A stretch of 64,000 nt of DNA from the NCBI RefSeq assembly GCF_900069005.2, contig NZ_LN831279.1, positions 2,095,760 through 2,159,759 of the forward strand. Direction: 5' to 3'. The stretch comes from Paenibacillus sp. GM2. Lineage in GTDB: Bacteria; Bacillota; Bacilli; Paenibacillales; Paenibacillaceae. Position 1 is the first letter of the stretch. Each line of letters starts with the position of its first letter. A model generated the notes under the pieces. It made no database searches and was not told where the DNA came from. It saw nothing but the letters and a program-made list of their open reading frames with translations. Shown here piece after piece: positions 43,195 to 52,324 of this stretch. The translations under genes were made by a program, and so were the position numbers.

Positions 43195-43388
43195 GTTGTT
43201 CAAAAAGCCCACTTCCGATCCGAAAAGCCGACGAAGCCATGTGGCCTGCGAAAGCCTCTCAGTTGTTCACGACCAACTTCCTGCGCCCCTCTTCTCAGTT
43301 CCTATGCTCATCCAACAGAAGCGTTTGGAAAAATCTCATATCGGAAACATGAGCTCCGTTACTGCAAAACCGGCCTTTTTGAACACAC
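43195..43388. repeat. Dispersed TIR-bounded element, copy R2 (194 bp)
   Basis: Left end GTTGTTCAAAAAG and right end CAAAACCGGCCTTTTTGAAC are inverted relative to each other and match the ends of the other copies. The interior differs. It fills most of the gap between the divergent pyrK and deacetylase genes, which otherwise holds only short leaders. Confidence 0.75.
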
Positions 43389-43585
43389 TATAGACGCCTG
43401 CTTGATTTTATACACTTCATTTAAGGATGCAATTTTTCTCGCCTACTAGTCTGTGATAAACATCACCCCAAAACGATTTAGCCCTGAGTAAAACGCTTAC
43501 CTTGAAAATTAACCATTTTCTCATATTTTTCAATGAATATGGGCATACCAGAACATGACATTTATTTTGGAGAAGAGGTAATGCT

Positions 43586-44395
43586 ATGTCCACAAAACTC
43601 AAACACTGGATGATCGTCTGCACCATCCTGCTCATGTTGTTCCCAAGCTCTGGGAGCATTGAAGCCAAACGGTCGTCACCGGGTGCACCGGGTACGGAGG
43701 ACACGGCACCTACATCCACTGAGAGCAGTGAAAAGCCGCTTAATCTAGCCGAGCTGCAGCGCAAATATTCCGAGACCTTTGTATTCCGCGGTCCTCGGGT
43801 GAAGCAGGTCGCACTTACTTTCGACGATGTGCCAGACCCCCGATTCACGCCGCAAGTGTTGAAAATACTGAAGCGTGAAGGTGTCAAAGCCACCTTTTTC
43901 GTCGTAGGCAGCCGGGCCAAGAAACATCCTGATCTCGTTCGGCAAATCCACCGTGATGGCCATATCATCGGCAACCATTCCTATACTCACAATCAATTCA
44001 AGAAGCATTCGATGCAGGAGTTCCAGTCCGAAATACTGCGGACCGAAAAGGTGATTCAAAATATCGTCGGTTATCGCCCGAAGCTGATTCGGCCTCCATA
44101 CGGTGATATTAATGAAGCTCAGGTTCGTTGGGCGAAGCGGCATAGCTACAGAGTCGTAAACTGGAACGTCGATTCTCTGGATTGGAAGGGGCTCGACAAG
44201 GACAAGGTCAAGCAGAACGTGCTTGAAACGGTTGGTCCCGGATCGATCGTTCTCCAGCATGCCGGAGGCGGCTCGGGCTCTAACCTGAACGGTACGATCG
44301 AGGCGCTGCCCGAGATTATCGAACAATTGAAATCCAAAGGCTATCAATTCGTTAATGTGGCCGATATGCTCCAAACCAAGAAAAATAAATTGTAA
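43586..44395 (+). CDS. Secreted polysaccharide deacetylase
   Basis: 269 residues. An N-terminal signal segment (~8-25, MIVCTILLMLFPSSGSIEA) is followed by a ~35-residue polar linker and a NodB domain (~72-260). Motifs: TFDDVP in place of the usual TFDDGP, NHSYTH, RPPYGD, NWNVDSLDW and VLQHAGG. The Gly-to-Val change beside the catalytic Asp pair is unusual but occurs in some family members. It is probably a cell-wall or spore peptidoglycan deacetylase. GAGGTAATGCT precedes the ATG. Confidence 0.87.
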   Translation: MSTKLKHWMIVCTILLMLFPSSGSIEAKRSSPGAPGTEDTAPTSTESSEKPLNLAELQRKYSETFVFRGPRVKQVALTFDDVPDPRFTPQVLKILKREGVKATFFVVGSRAKKHPDLVRQIHRDGHIIGNHSYTHNQFKKHSMQEFQSEILRTEKVIQNIVGYRPKLIRPPYGDINEAQVRWAKRHSYRVVNWNVDSLDWKGLDKDKVKQNVLETVGPGSIVLQHAGGGSGSNLNGTIEALPEIIEQLKSKGYQFVNVADMLQTKKNKL

Positions 44396-44398
44396 TAA

Positions 44399-44440
44399 AT
44401 AGGGCCGTACCGGAACAGCTTCTGTCCGGTACGGCCCTAT
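44399..44440. terminator. Bidirectional terminator, 16-bp perfect stem
   Basis: ATAGGGCCGTACCGGA pairs fully with TCCGGTACGGCCCTAT around 10 nt, with A/T flanks. It is shared by the convergent deacetylase and 3D-domain genes. Confidence 0.85.
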
Positions 44441-44463
44441 AAAATCGATGAATCTATAATCTG

Positions 44464-45153
44464 CTATTTCAATACAAACAACTTAACATCCTGATAACCA
44501 AACTGGTTCACAAAGGAAGTACTGCCCGGGATGAAAATATCGATCCGGTTGCCCTTGATCGCTCCACCGATATCTGTCGCTGTCGCTACAAAAGCTTTCT
44601 TAGGCAGGCCTTCATGATCATGTCCGGTTACGAGCACCTTGGTGCCCAGAGGAATCACTTTCGGGTCCACTGCAATCGTTCCTAGTTTGAGCGGGTTGCC
44701 ATAATAATCTACCGCGCCATATCCGCCATTTTCACTTGGAGCTGAAGAATACGCCGTCGCTTTGGCGCTGATCGTCTTGGAGTAATTAAAGCTCTTGCCC
44801 CAAGCTTCAACCACCTTTTGATCTGCAAGTACGCTTAGCGTAGGCAGCAGAATGGCGCTGTCGGCAGATGAAGCCTTCATTTCTGGAGCAGACATCGTAT
44901 TGCTCTTGTTATCAGGAATTGTGATGCTAAGACCTTCGTATATATTGGTTGCCTGGATAGTCGGATTAGCGGTCATCAGCTTGTCCATCGGCACTCCATA
45001 CTGCTTCGAAAGTGTATAGAATGTATCTCCTTCCTTCGCTGTATGTAACGAGTCGGCCAGCGCAGGAACGGATTGGATCGCTCCAAATAATCCAGCGGTA
45101 ATCAATGCTGTCTTCATCATGCGCTTGAATGTCCATGTATGTTGTTTCTTCAT
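44464..45153 (-). CDS. Secreted LysM and 3D-domain cell-wall protein
   Basis: 229 residues. Signal peptide (~10-35, ALITAGLFGAIQSVPALA), one LysM repeat (~40-83, HTAKEGDTFYTLSKQYGVPMD) that binds peptidoglycan, a linker, and a C-terminal 3D domain (~150-229) with the three Asp: AVDPKVIPLGTKV, TATDIGGAIKG and NRIDIFIPG. This is the YocH/resuscitation-factor-like layout of a muralytic transglycosylase. The ATG at 45153 has AAAGGAGG upstream; the frame extends to 45234 but through the riboswitch. A c-di-AMP riboswitch directly upstream fits the known regulon of such proteins. Confidence 0.92.
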   Translation of the reverse strand: MKKQHTWTFKRMMKTALITAGLFGAIQSVPALADSLHTAKEGDTFYTLSKQYGVPMDKLMTANPTIQATNIYEGLSITIPDNKSNTMSAPEMKASSADSAILLPTLSVLADQKVVEAWGKSFNYSKTISAKATAYSSAPSENGGYGAVDYYGNPLKLGTIAVDPKVIPLGTKVLVTGHDHEGLPKKAFVATATDIGGAIKGNRIDIFIPGSTSFVNQFGYQDVKLFVLK

Positions 45154-45163
45154 GTTGTCCTCC

Positions 45164-45366
45164 TTTGATTTCGCCTGCGGAGTTAGTTGTCGGATTCGGG
45201 AAAAGGAAGCTTCCCTACGCGAGAATAGTAACAAATGATAGATTCATTTTTTGTTACTTTATCAGCCGCGCTTCACCCCAAGATAGCCAATCTGTAAATG
45301 ACTCCATTTCAAATCGGCCTTTCGTTAAATCGTCCCCCGCACTTGTCCTAGTAAGTTTCGGCTCAT
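45164..45366 (-). ncRNA. ydaO-yuaA type c-di-AMP riboswitch
   Basis: On the minus strand the conserved blocks appear in order: GCGGGGGACGATT, CTTGGGGTGAAGC, GCGTAGGGAAGC, and the 3' block CCGAATCCGACAACTAACTCC with GCAGGCG. A variable GTAACAAA/TTTGTTAC hairpin separates the second and third. These are the ydaO-class landmarks. It ends about 15 nt before the gene. High c-di-AMP would switch the cell-wall gene off. Confidence 0.92.
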
Positions 45367-45624
45367 TGAATATATCACAACTTTGTAACCAATAGCTCAT
45401 GTAATTGTTACCATTTGCGCACAAAGCCTGATGTAACAAGGTATTTTTAATCTTAATTAATGACAAATACAGTTATATGTTTACTATATAAGCGCAACTC
45501 AACATGAGAAATGTGGACTGGAAAAGCCGGACTTGCTCTTTCTTTGGTTCGACCTCTATAGTAGTAAAGAACGGATAGGATGGTATTCCGCATAGCGAAA
45601 ATATTGGGTTGGAGGGGTGAAGCA

Positions 45625-46014
45625 TTGGGCTTGCTGCATCATATCGAGATTTACGTCTCAAACCTTAAACGTTCGGCAGAATTCTGGGGATGGTTTCTGT
45701 CAGAGCTTGGTTATGCGCCGTTTCAGGAATGGGAAGAAGGCCGGAGCTGGAAATTAGGAGACACTTATCTAGTGTTTGTTCAAGCCAAAGAGAAATACCT
45801 GGACGTTCCCTACAATCGATGTCGTGTGGGGCTGAACCATTTGGCATTCCATGCGAATTCACGGCAACAAGTGGATGAGCTGACTGTCAAGATTCGGTCC
45901 AGAGGATTAAACGTGCTTTATCAGGATAGGCATCCTTTCGCCGGCGGAGAAGACTATTATGCCTTGTTTTTCGAAGACCCTGATCGAATAAAAGTCGAGT
46001 TGGTAGCACCTTGA
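45625..46014 (+). CDS. VOC superfamily (glyoxalase-like) protein
   Basis: 129-residue single-module vicinal-oxygen-chelate protein. LHHIEIYVSNLKRSAEFWGWFL at the N-terminus provides the first His, GLNHLAFHA the second metal-ligand position, and YYALFFEDPDRIKVELV the C-terminal Glu. It may be a metalloenzyme such as a glyoxalase or thiol-transfer resistance protein; the substrate is unknown. The TTG at 45625 follows GGAGGGGTGAAG by a normal gap and gives a typical N-terminus, whereas the frame start at 45580 does not. Confidence 0.82.
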   Translation: MGLLHHIEIYVSNLKRSAEFWGWFLSELGYAPFQEWEEGRSWKLGDTYLVFVQAKEKYLDVPYNRCRVGLNHLAFHANSRQQVDELTVKIRSRGLNVLYQDRHPFAGGEDYYALFFEDPDRIKVELVAP

Positions 46015-46040
46015 GCATCCCTGTTCGCGATACTAGCAAA

Positions 46041-46083
46041 AAGGACGATCCCCAAGTAGTATTTACTACCGGGATCGCCCCTT
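46041..46083. terminator. Bidirectional terminator
   Basis: AAGG-CGATCCC and GTAGTA pair with TACTAC and GGGATCG-CCCTT. It lies between the convergent VOC and ABC ATPase genes. Confidence 0.8.
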
Positions 46084-46111
46084 CCATTCCTCGCGCAAAT
46101 ATATCGCTCGG

Positions 46112-46834
46112 TTAGAGTACTTTGCTCAGGAACTCCTTCGTCCGCTGCTCCTTAGGCGCACCAAATACTTGCTGTGGCGAGCCTTGCTCCAAAACCTGGC
46201 CTTGATCCATAAAGATGATGCGATCGCCGACCTCACGGGCAAAGCCCATTTCATGCGTAACGATGACCATCGTCATTCCTTTGTCGGCCAGCTTCTTCAT
46301 AACATCAAGCACTTCTCCGACCATCTCGGGGTCAAGCGCGGAGGTCGGTTCATCAAACAGCATTACATGCGGCTCCATCGCCAGCGCTCTGGCAATGGCA
46401 ATCCGCTGCTTCTGCCCACCGGACAATTGTGAGGGATAGGCATCCCGCTTATCCTGCAAACCGACAGTTTGCAGCAGATTCATCGCTACGGCCTCTGCTT
46501 TGTTCTTGTCCATCTTCTTCACGCGTATAGGCGCAAGGGTGATGTTATCGAGCACCGTCTTGTGCGGAAACAGATTGAACTGCTGGAACACCATCCCCAT
46601 CTTCTGACGAGTCAAGTTAATGTTGTGCCCTCGTACGGTAATCGATTCGCCTTCGAACAGAATCTCGCCTTCAGATGGAGTCTCCAGCATGTTAAGACAG
46701 CGCAGGAACGTGCTCTTCCCCGATCCGCTTGGACCGATTACAACGACAACCTCCCCTTGCGGGACCTCAAGGTCTATCCCCTTCAAAATATGGAGATGAC
46801 CGAATTTTTTATGCAAATTTTTAACGGTTATCAC
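46112..46834 (-). CDS. Polar amino acid ABC transporter ATPase (GlnQ/ArtR-type)
   Basis: 240-residue ATP-binding subunit. Walker A is GPSGSGKST (~34), the Q-loop [12 protein letters not shown], the signature [15 protein letters not shown], Walker [15 protein letters not shown] and the H-loop VTHEMGFA. The sequence is typical of polar amino acid uptake ATPases. Its start overlaps the permease gene by 14 bp. It energises the transporter encoded by the next two genes upstream. Confidence 0.94.
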   Translation of the reverse strand: MITVKNLHKKFGHLHILKGIDLEVPQGEVVVVIGPSGSGKSTFLRCLNMLETPSEGEILFEGESITVRGHNINLTRQKMGMVFQQFNLFPHKTVLDNITLAPIRVKKMDKNKAEAVAMNLLQTVGLQDKRDAYPSQLSGGQKQRIAIARALAMEPHVMLFDEPTSALDPEMVGEVLDVMKKLADKGMTMVIVTHEMGFAREVGDRIIFMDQGQVLEQGSPQQVFGAPKEQRTKEFLSKVL

Positions 46835-47483
46835 TGGCCTTCAACTTCCTTTCGAACACACCCAAAACCCGAGATAGTGTGAATGTCAGAATAAAATAAA
46901 TTACTGCAACGATCAGATACGGTGTCATCCCGTTATACGTGATGCCAACGACAGAGCCGGATTGGAAGATCAGCTCGGTCACACCGATAATGGAGACGAT
47001 AGAGGACTCTTTAATAATCGTTATGAATTCATTGCCGATGGCCGGAAGCACCGATTTAATCGCCTGCGGAATGATGATGAAGCGCAGCGACATTCCCTGC
47101 GACATCCCGAGTGAACGCGCCGCTTCCCCTTGTCCACGATCCACGCCTTGAATACCTGCGCGAAAGATTTCCGCCAAATAAGCCGAGCTATTGATGGACA
47201 AAGTAATCGCACCCGATTGAATCGGAGTAAAGTTAACGCCGAATAATTGCGAGAAGCCATAATGAATAATCAACAGCTGTACCATCATCGGCGTTCCGCG
47301 CAGGAACTCTACCCAAGCATGGCCGATGAAACGGACGATTTTTAAGGGCGACATCCGCACCAAAGCAACCACAAGCCCGAGAATAAAACCGCAGATAACA
47401 CCGATCGCAGCCAATAAGAGCGTATACTGCACACCGGTGAAGAAGTAATCGCGGTAATCCCAAAACATCGTAAAAAACTTCAT
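46821..47483 (-). CDS. Polar amino acid ABC transporter permease
   Basis: 220-residue HEQRO-type permease with about five membrane segments. Landmarks are [17 protein letters not shown], the EAA loop region [20 protein letters not shown] with [17 protein letters not shown] downstream, and [16 protein letters not shown] [14 protein letters not shown]. It works as a homodimer with the adjacent ATPase and binding protein. It follows the binding-protein gene after a ~100-bp gap that carries a hairpin. Confidence 0.93.
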   Translation of the reverse strand: MKFFTMFWDYRDYFFTGVQYTLLLAAIGVICGFILGLVVALVRMSPLKIVRFIGHAWVEFLRGTPMMVQLLIIHYGFSQLFGVNFTPIQSGAITLSINSSAYLAEIFRAGIQGVDRGQGEAARSLGMSQGMSLRFIIIPQAIKSVLPAIGNEFITIIKESSIVSIIGVTELIFQSGSVVGITYNGMTPYLIVAVIYFILTFTLSRVLGVFERKLKASDNR

Positions 47484-47530
47484 AACCAGACCATTCCTCC
47501 CAAATTCATCAGAAAACTTGCTAAAAAGCA

Positions 47531-47562
47531 GAAAATAGCGAAGCTTCTCCGCTATTTTCTAG
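47531..47562 (-). terminator. Intercistronic hairpin, partial terminator
   Basis: AGAAAATAGCG pairs with CGCTATTTTCT, followed by GCTTTTTAGC on the minus strand. It sits between binding-protein and permease genes and probably lowers expression of the membrane components relative to the binding protein. Confidence 0.65.
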
Positions 47563-47586
47563 AGCAATTCCTTAAAAATCCAATGT

Positions 47587-48405
47587 TTATTTCACAGCCA
47601 ATTCGCTGGCTGCTTGAATATACTTCTCTAGGCTTCCATCTTCCATCAGGCGTGTCAAGGTAGCGTTGACCTTATCAAGAATCTCGCTATTGCCCTTCTT
47701 CACAGCGACAATATATCCGTCATCCTCAGCCTCCGGCTGAGCCTCTGCAATGGTCAGACCCTCGATATTGCTTATATACGCCTCTGCTACTGGACCTTCG
47801 ATGATAGCTACGTCTACACGGCCTGTTTTTAGCTGCATCATAATATCTTGAGTTTTCGCCAGGGAAGTGATCTTGGCATCCTGGACCGTCTTGGCAATAT
47901 CCTCCTGGATCGAACCCTTTTGAACGCCAATCTTCTTGCCAACCAGCGCATCCATCGTCTTGTAGCTGCCTTCTTCACCGGTACGAGTGACAACAGCCTG
48001 CGTTGCCGTAAAATAAATCTTAGACATATCTACTTCCTTCTGACGCTCAGGTGTTGGACTTAAACCGGAAATGGCAAAATCAATCCGGCCGCTGTTCAAC
48101 TCATTCATTAGCGAATCGAATTGCAGATCCTTGATTTGCAGCTCAGCGCCCAGATCCTTGGCAATTTCCTTGGCGATTTCAATGTCAAAGCCGACGATTT
48201 CATCCTGTCCTTGATCATTTTTAATATGGAACTCATATGGAGCAAAGTCTGCGCTGGTGCCAAGCGTGATGACCTTTTTGTCTGAATTCCCGCCATCGCT
48301 TCCTGCTCCTTGCGCGCTCCCATCATTATTTTTATTTTGTCCGCATGCGGCAAGCAAGCTGGTTACCATCAATAGAGCTATAACTAATGTTCCCCACTTT
48401 TTCAT
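47587..48405 (-). CDS. Polar amino acid-binding lipoprotein (ArtP/GlnH-type)
   Basis: Extracytoplasmic binding protein of 272 residues. The lipobox is SLLAACGQN and is followed by a Gly/Ser/Asn-rich linker. The family 3 binding domain contains TSADFAPYEFHI, GFDIEIAKEIAKDLGAEL, FDFAISGLSPTPERQKEV-like sequence and KKIGVQKGSIQED. The last motif recalls arginine-binding ArtP, but substrate specificity is inferred only. The ATG at 48405 has AGGAGAG 8 nt upstream. First gene of the transporter operon. Confidence 0.92.
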   Translation of the reverse strand: MKKWGTLVIALLMVTSLLAACGQNKNNDGSAQGAGSDGGNSDKKVITLGTSADFAPYEFHIKNDQGQDEIVGFDIEIAKEIAKDLGAELQIKDLQFDSLMNELNSGRIDFAISGLSPTPERQKEVDMSKIYFTATQAVVTRTGEEGSYKTMDALVGKKIGVQKGSIQEDIAKTVQDAKITSLAKTQDIMMQLKTGRVDVAIIEGPVAEAYISNIEGLTIAEAQPEAEDDGYIVAVKKGNSEILDKVNATLTRLMEDGSLEKYIQAASELAVK

Positions 48406-48468
48406 TTCTCTCTCTCCTGTCATTTGCTTTCTTTAATCTATAATCACTTGGCCAATTATAAAACAAAA

Positions 48469-48482
48469 TGCATATATATGCA
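48469..48482. promoter_or_regulatory. Perfect palindrome resembling an ArgR box
   Basis: TGCATATATATGCA lies 64 bp before the binding-protein start. It matches the ArgR/AhrC-type core (TGAAT-4-ATTCA) at 12 of 14 positions. The match is suggestive only. Confidence 0.4.
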
Positions 48483-48600
48483 AAGGTAAAATATGATACT
48501 TCATCATTTATTCACAGATTATTATCCAAGTATTGAGGGTTAATTAAGCTGTGGTTAATTAAACGAAGCTGATAAGTTAACAATATCACAGCAATCCATC

Positions 48601-48787
48601 TTAACGGAAATTGGTTCCGCTATTTTGGCGAATTCGACGTTTCCGTAATTGTAACGGAAATCTGATCCTCTATTTGGGGATCATCTACCTATATTTTGCT
48701 GAAAAACTTCAATTTAAGGGACTCCATTTCCGTTAGAATTCAAAAATGGCTCTTTCAAGCCAAATAGCGGCACTGATTTCCGTTAGA
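48601..48787. repeat. Nested inverted-repeat element, diverged copy C (~187 bp)
   Basis: Carries the same series of motifs as the copies at 8262 and 8738: TTAACGGAAAT at the left end, TTTCCGTAA then GTAACGGAAAT inside (48639-48661), CATTTCCGTTAGAATT (48725-48740), and GATTTCCGTTAG at the right end. The sequence between is diverged. The remaining gene-free sequence from 48406 to 49077 is AT-rich, with a GGTTAATTAA repeat pair at ~48539 and ~48555 and no other feature seen. Confidence 0.7.
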
Positions 48788-49077
48788 TCTTTCTGGGCCA
48801 AAAACCGCTCACCTTCACCAACGGCTCAGCGTATCGAACATACGGATTAGTCTAGCCGGTATAGTTAGTGGCGGCGTATTGTTGGGGGAATGGGGGAATT
48901 CGTGCTGTTGGGGCTACTACATTCTAAAATGACGATTTTGAAGTGCAGAAAATTACATTCACTCGCTGTGTCGCGTTAAAACGTTAGTGAATATTTATGA
49001 GATTCGCTTAATTTATTGCCCTGCCTTTTATTCAATTCCAAAAAGCTTGGACATAATAGGACAAAGGAGTTGAATCT

Positions 49078-50823
49078 ATGCTGCTGGAAGCTCTATATCA
49101 TGTTCCAAGAGATAAGTGGGCCTATGCCTACGATAATTCAACGATTCATCTGCGGATTAGAACGAAGCGTGATGATCTGGAGCAGGTCATTGCCATGACC
49201 GGGGATAAATATAATTGGGCCGGTACCTATCAGGAGTTCAAAATGGAGAAAGCGGCTCATGATCTGATGTTTGACTACTGGGAGGTTGATGTTCGCCCCC
49301 GCTACAGGCGCTTATCCTATGCCTTCAAGCTCGTTGCCGGAACGGAGACGATTTACATGCTCGATTCGGGCTTGCAGCATGATCCGCCATCCCCGCCGGG
49401 AGAATGCTTCGAGTTCCCCTATATTCATGAAATCGACGTATTCAAGGTCCCGGAGTGGGCCAAGGAAGCCGTCTTCTATCAGATTATCCCGGAACGGTAC
49501 GCTAACGGGAATCCGGATAATGACCCGAAGCCCGTGGAGAATTGGGGAGGCACACCGAAATTCGATAATTTCTTCGGCGGCGATTTACAAGGGGTGCTGG
49601 ATCATTTGGATCATCTGGTCGATTTGGGGATCAACGCCATTTATTTCACACCTTTATTCACTTCGCCATCCTATCATAAGTACGATACGACGGACTATCG
49701 GCAGGTCGATCCTCATTTCGGTGATAACGCACTGCTTAAGAAAGTTACCGAAGCCTGTCACGAACGTGGTATTCGTGTTGTACTCGATGCCGTCTTCAAT
49801 CATTGCGGCGAGCAGTTTCCGCCGTTCCAGGATGTGCTGAAGCATGGGCAGAACTCCAAATATGCAGGCTGGTTCCATATCAACGAGTTCCCGGTTAAGA
49901 TCAAGGATGGGATGCCCACCTATGATACCTTTGGCTTCTATGGGAATATGCCTAAATTCAACACGGCTAACCCCGAAGTGAAGGAATATTTGCTTGGGGT
50001 AGCTGAATATTGGATCCGGGAGATCAAGCTGGACGGATGGCGTCTTGATGTCGCTAATGAGATCGATCACCATTTCTGGCGAGATTTCCGCAACGTCGTG
50101 AAAAGAGTGAATCCGGAGGCTTATATTATCGGGGAAGTCTGGAGCGATTCACTGAACTGGCTGCTCGGCGATCAATTTGATTCCGTCATGAACTATCCCT
50201 TTGCCGACAAGGTGCTTGAATTTTTCTGCGGCGGAATGGATGGCTACAACTTCTCGAATGAGATGGGCTCGCTTATTATGCGTTATCCGCAGCAGACGAA
50301 CGAAGTGATCTTCAATATGCTCTGTACGCATGATACACCACGGTTACTGACACGGGTGGGCGGTGACAAAAGAAAGCTCAAGCTCTGCGTCGTCTTCCTA
50401 TTCACTTATATCGGCACGCCTTGCATCTTCTACGGCGATGAGATTGGCTTAACCGGGAATACGGACCCGGATTGCCGCAAATGCATGGAATGGGATCCGC
50501 AGAAGCAAGATCGTGAGCTGTTCGATTTCTATAAAATGATGATCGCCTTGCGCAAGAAGCATGTGGTGCTTAGACAAGGACGCTTTCGCTTTCTACAAGC
50601 CAATAGCGGCAATCCCTGCATCATTTATGAGCGACTGGATCACCGTATGCATTTCACAGTCTGGATGAATAATACGGATAAAGCGTGCGTGCTATCCCAT
50701 CCGATTCAGACTAGCGATTGGCAGGACGCCCTGACCGGCGAGAGAGTTGCTCCCGACTCGGGTACAATGAACATCAGCCTGGACCCCTATGGCTTCCGTA
50801 TTCTGTATCGTCATATCAAATGA
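49078..50823 (+). CDS. GH13 neopullulanase/cyclomaltodextrinase-type enzyme
   Basis: 581-residue cytoplasmic alpha-glucan hydrolase of subfamily GH13_20. An N-terminal beta domain (~1-125) precedes the (beta/alpha)8 barrel. Catalytic residues are Asp in GWRLDVANEI, Glu in YIIGEVWSD and Asp in LCTHDTPRL. The subfamily fifth region MPKFNT and the early region VLDAVFNHCGEQF are present. It would degrade maltodextrins or cyclodextrins and possibly debranched glycogen products; it is next to glgA/glgB, convergent. AAAGGAG precedes the ATG. Confidence 0.9.
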   Translation: MLLEALYHVPRDKWAYAYDNSTIHLRIRTKRDDLEQVIAMTGDKYNWAGTYQEFKMEKAAHDLMFDYWEVDVRPRYRRLSYAFKLVAGTETIYMLDSGLQHDPPSPPGECFEFPYIHEIDVFKVPEWAKEAVFYQIIPERYANGNPDNDPKPVENWGGTPKFDNFFGGDLQGVLDHLDHLVDLGINAIYFTPLFTSPSYHKYDTTDYRQVDPHFGDNALLKKVTEACHERGIRVVLDAVFNHCGEQFPPFQDVLKHGQNSKYAGWFHINEFPVKIKDGMPTYDTFGFYGNMPKFNTANPEVKEYLLGVAEYWIREIKLDGWRLDVANEIDHHFWRDFRNVVKRVNPEAYIIGEVWSDSLNWLLGDQFDSVMNYPFADKVLEFFCGGMDGYNFSNEMGSLIMRYPQQTNEVIFNMLCTHDTPRLLTRVGGDKRKLKLCVVFLFTYIGTPCIFYGDEIGLTGNTDPDCRKCMEWDPQKQDRELFDFYKMMIALRKKHVVLRQGRFRFLQANSGNPCIIYERLDHRMHFTVWMNNTDKACVLSHPIQTSDWQDALTGERVAPDSGTMNISLDPYGFRILYRHIK

Positions 50824-50831
50824 ACATAAAT

Positions 50832-50889
50832 AAGCCGGGATCTGGCAGATCGATCCATTAACCAACGGATCACGCCAGTCCCGGCTTTT
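50832..50889. terminator. Bidirectional terminator between GH13 gene and glgA
   Basis: AAGCCGGGA-CTGGC pairs with GCCAG-CCCGGCTT across about 30 nt, then TTTTC. It is convergent for both genes. Confidence 0.75.
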
Positions 50890-50890
50890 C

Positions 50891-52324
50891 TTATACATCC
50901 TTCAGCCTTGCGTAGATTTCGCTATACTGTCTTGCCGATTGCTGCCAGCTATAGTCACCGGACACCGCTGTCTTGACGAGACTTTCCCAAATTTCCGGTT
51001 GTTTATAGAAGGAGACAGCCCGGCGCAGTGTATATAACAGATCATGGGCGTTGAAGTCATGAAAAGTAAATCCGTTGCCCTCCCCCGTATATTCGTTATA
51101 GGCATGCACGGTATCATTAAGCCCTCCCGTCTCCCGCACAACGGGAATGCTTCCATAACGCAAGGCCAATAGCTGGCTGATGCCACAGGGCTCAAAACGT
51201 GAAGGCATCAGGAACAGATCGCTGCCGGCATAAATCCGCCGCGACAGCCGTTCGCTGAACAAAATCTGTGCAGAGAGCTTCTGCGGATGGCGCCGAACCG
51301 CTTCTCTGAACCATTCCTCATAGCTGTTATCCCCGGTACCAAGCAGTACGAATTGAACATCATCCTCATTCAGCCATTCATCCAGAATACGCGTCAGCAA
51401 ATCGAGGCCCTTTGGCTCAACCAGCCGCGTCACCATACCGATGAGCGGAACGGAGGCTTGCTCGGGAAGTCCCAATTCCTGCTGCAGCGCCAGTTTATTT
51501 TGCCTTTTCTTGGTCAGGCTGCTGCGGTATTTGACGTATATATCCTCATCCGTCAACGGATTATAAAGCTTTGCATCAATCCCATTTACGATCCCTGACA
51601 AGCGATCCCCCAGCGAGCGCAGCAATCCGTCCATTCCATAGCCATAGTAAGGGGTGCGGATTTCTGCAGCATAGGTGGGACTTACTGTCGTAACATGATC
51701 GGCGAACACAAGCCCCGCTTTCATAAAGCTCACATTGCCGTAATATTCGACTGCCTCCGCCGTAAAATAGTAATCCGGCAGCCCGAGTAAATCGCCCAGC
51801 ACTTCCCGGGGGAAAATCCCCTGATACAGCAGATTGTGAATTGTATATACCGTTCGGATAGAACGATATGCTATATGGCTCTGATAATGCTCCTTAAGAA
51901 GCAGCGGAATCATCGCTGTATGCCAGTCATGACAATGGAGAATATCCGGCAGGAATTCAATCATCGGCAGCATATCAAGCACTGCCCGGTTCAGGAAAGC
52001 GAAGCGCTCCCCATCATCCGGGTAACCATAAACACCATCCCGGCCGAAGTAATATTCATTATCGATAAAATATACTGGCATCCCTTCATGAATGAAATAC
52101 TCGATCCCTCCATACTGCCTGCGCCAACCAACAGGCACTTCCATCGCCCCCAAATGCGTCATCTGGTCGGTGAAATGGGACGGGATATCCTTATATTTAG
52201 GCAGCACCACTCGCACATCATGACCCGCCTCTTGCAGCGCCTTTGGAAGTGCACCGATCACATCAGCCAACCCACCTGTCTTAATAAAAGGGACAACCTC
52301 GGCAGCGGCGAACAATATTTTCAT
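50891..52324 (-). CDS. glgA: Glycogen synthase (ADP-glucose)
   Basis: GT5 family enzyme of 477 residues that elongates alpha-1,4-glucan from ADP-glucose. N-terminal FAAAEVVPFIKTGGLADVIGALP contains the KxGGL nucleotide-sugar site, and LHCHDWHTAMIPLLL and VNGIDAKLYNPLTD are typical. The C-terminal MPSRFEPCGISQLLALRYG with RETGGLNDTV completes the donor site. Its ATG overlaps the glgB stop (ATGA), so the two are translationally coupled. It is the last gene of glgB-glgA. Confidence 0.95.
   Translation of the reverse strand: MKILFAAAEVVPFIKTGGLADVIGALPKALQEAGHDVRVVLPKYKDIPSHFTDQMTHLGAMEVPVGWRRQYGGIEYFIHEGMPVYFIDNEYYFGRDGVYGYPDDGERFAFLNRAVLDMLPMIEFLPDILHCHDWHTAMIPLLLKEHYQSHIAYRSIRTVYTIHNLLYQGIFPREVLGDLLGLPDYYFTAEAVEYYGNVSFMKAGLVFADHVTTVSPTYAAEIRTPYYGYGMDGLLRSLGDRLSGIVNGIDAKLYNPLTDEDIYVKYRSSLTKKRQNKLALQQELGLPEQASVPLIGMVTRLVEPKGLDLLTRILDEWLNEDDVQFVLLGTGDNSYEEWFREAVRRHPQKLSAQILFSERLSRRIYAGSDLFLMPSRFEPCGISQLLALRYGSIPVVRETGGLNDTVHAYNEYTGEGNGFTFHDFNAHDLLYTLRRAVSFYKQPEIWESLVKTAVSGDYSWQQSARQYSEIYARLKDV

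Noticed and set aside
45154..45466. Extended N-terminus of the 3D protein and a small ORF at 45254-45466
   Set aside because: Both run through the conserved c-di-AMP aptamer; the ATG at 45153 has the strong ribosome binding site and starts a proper signal peptide.
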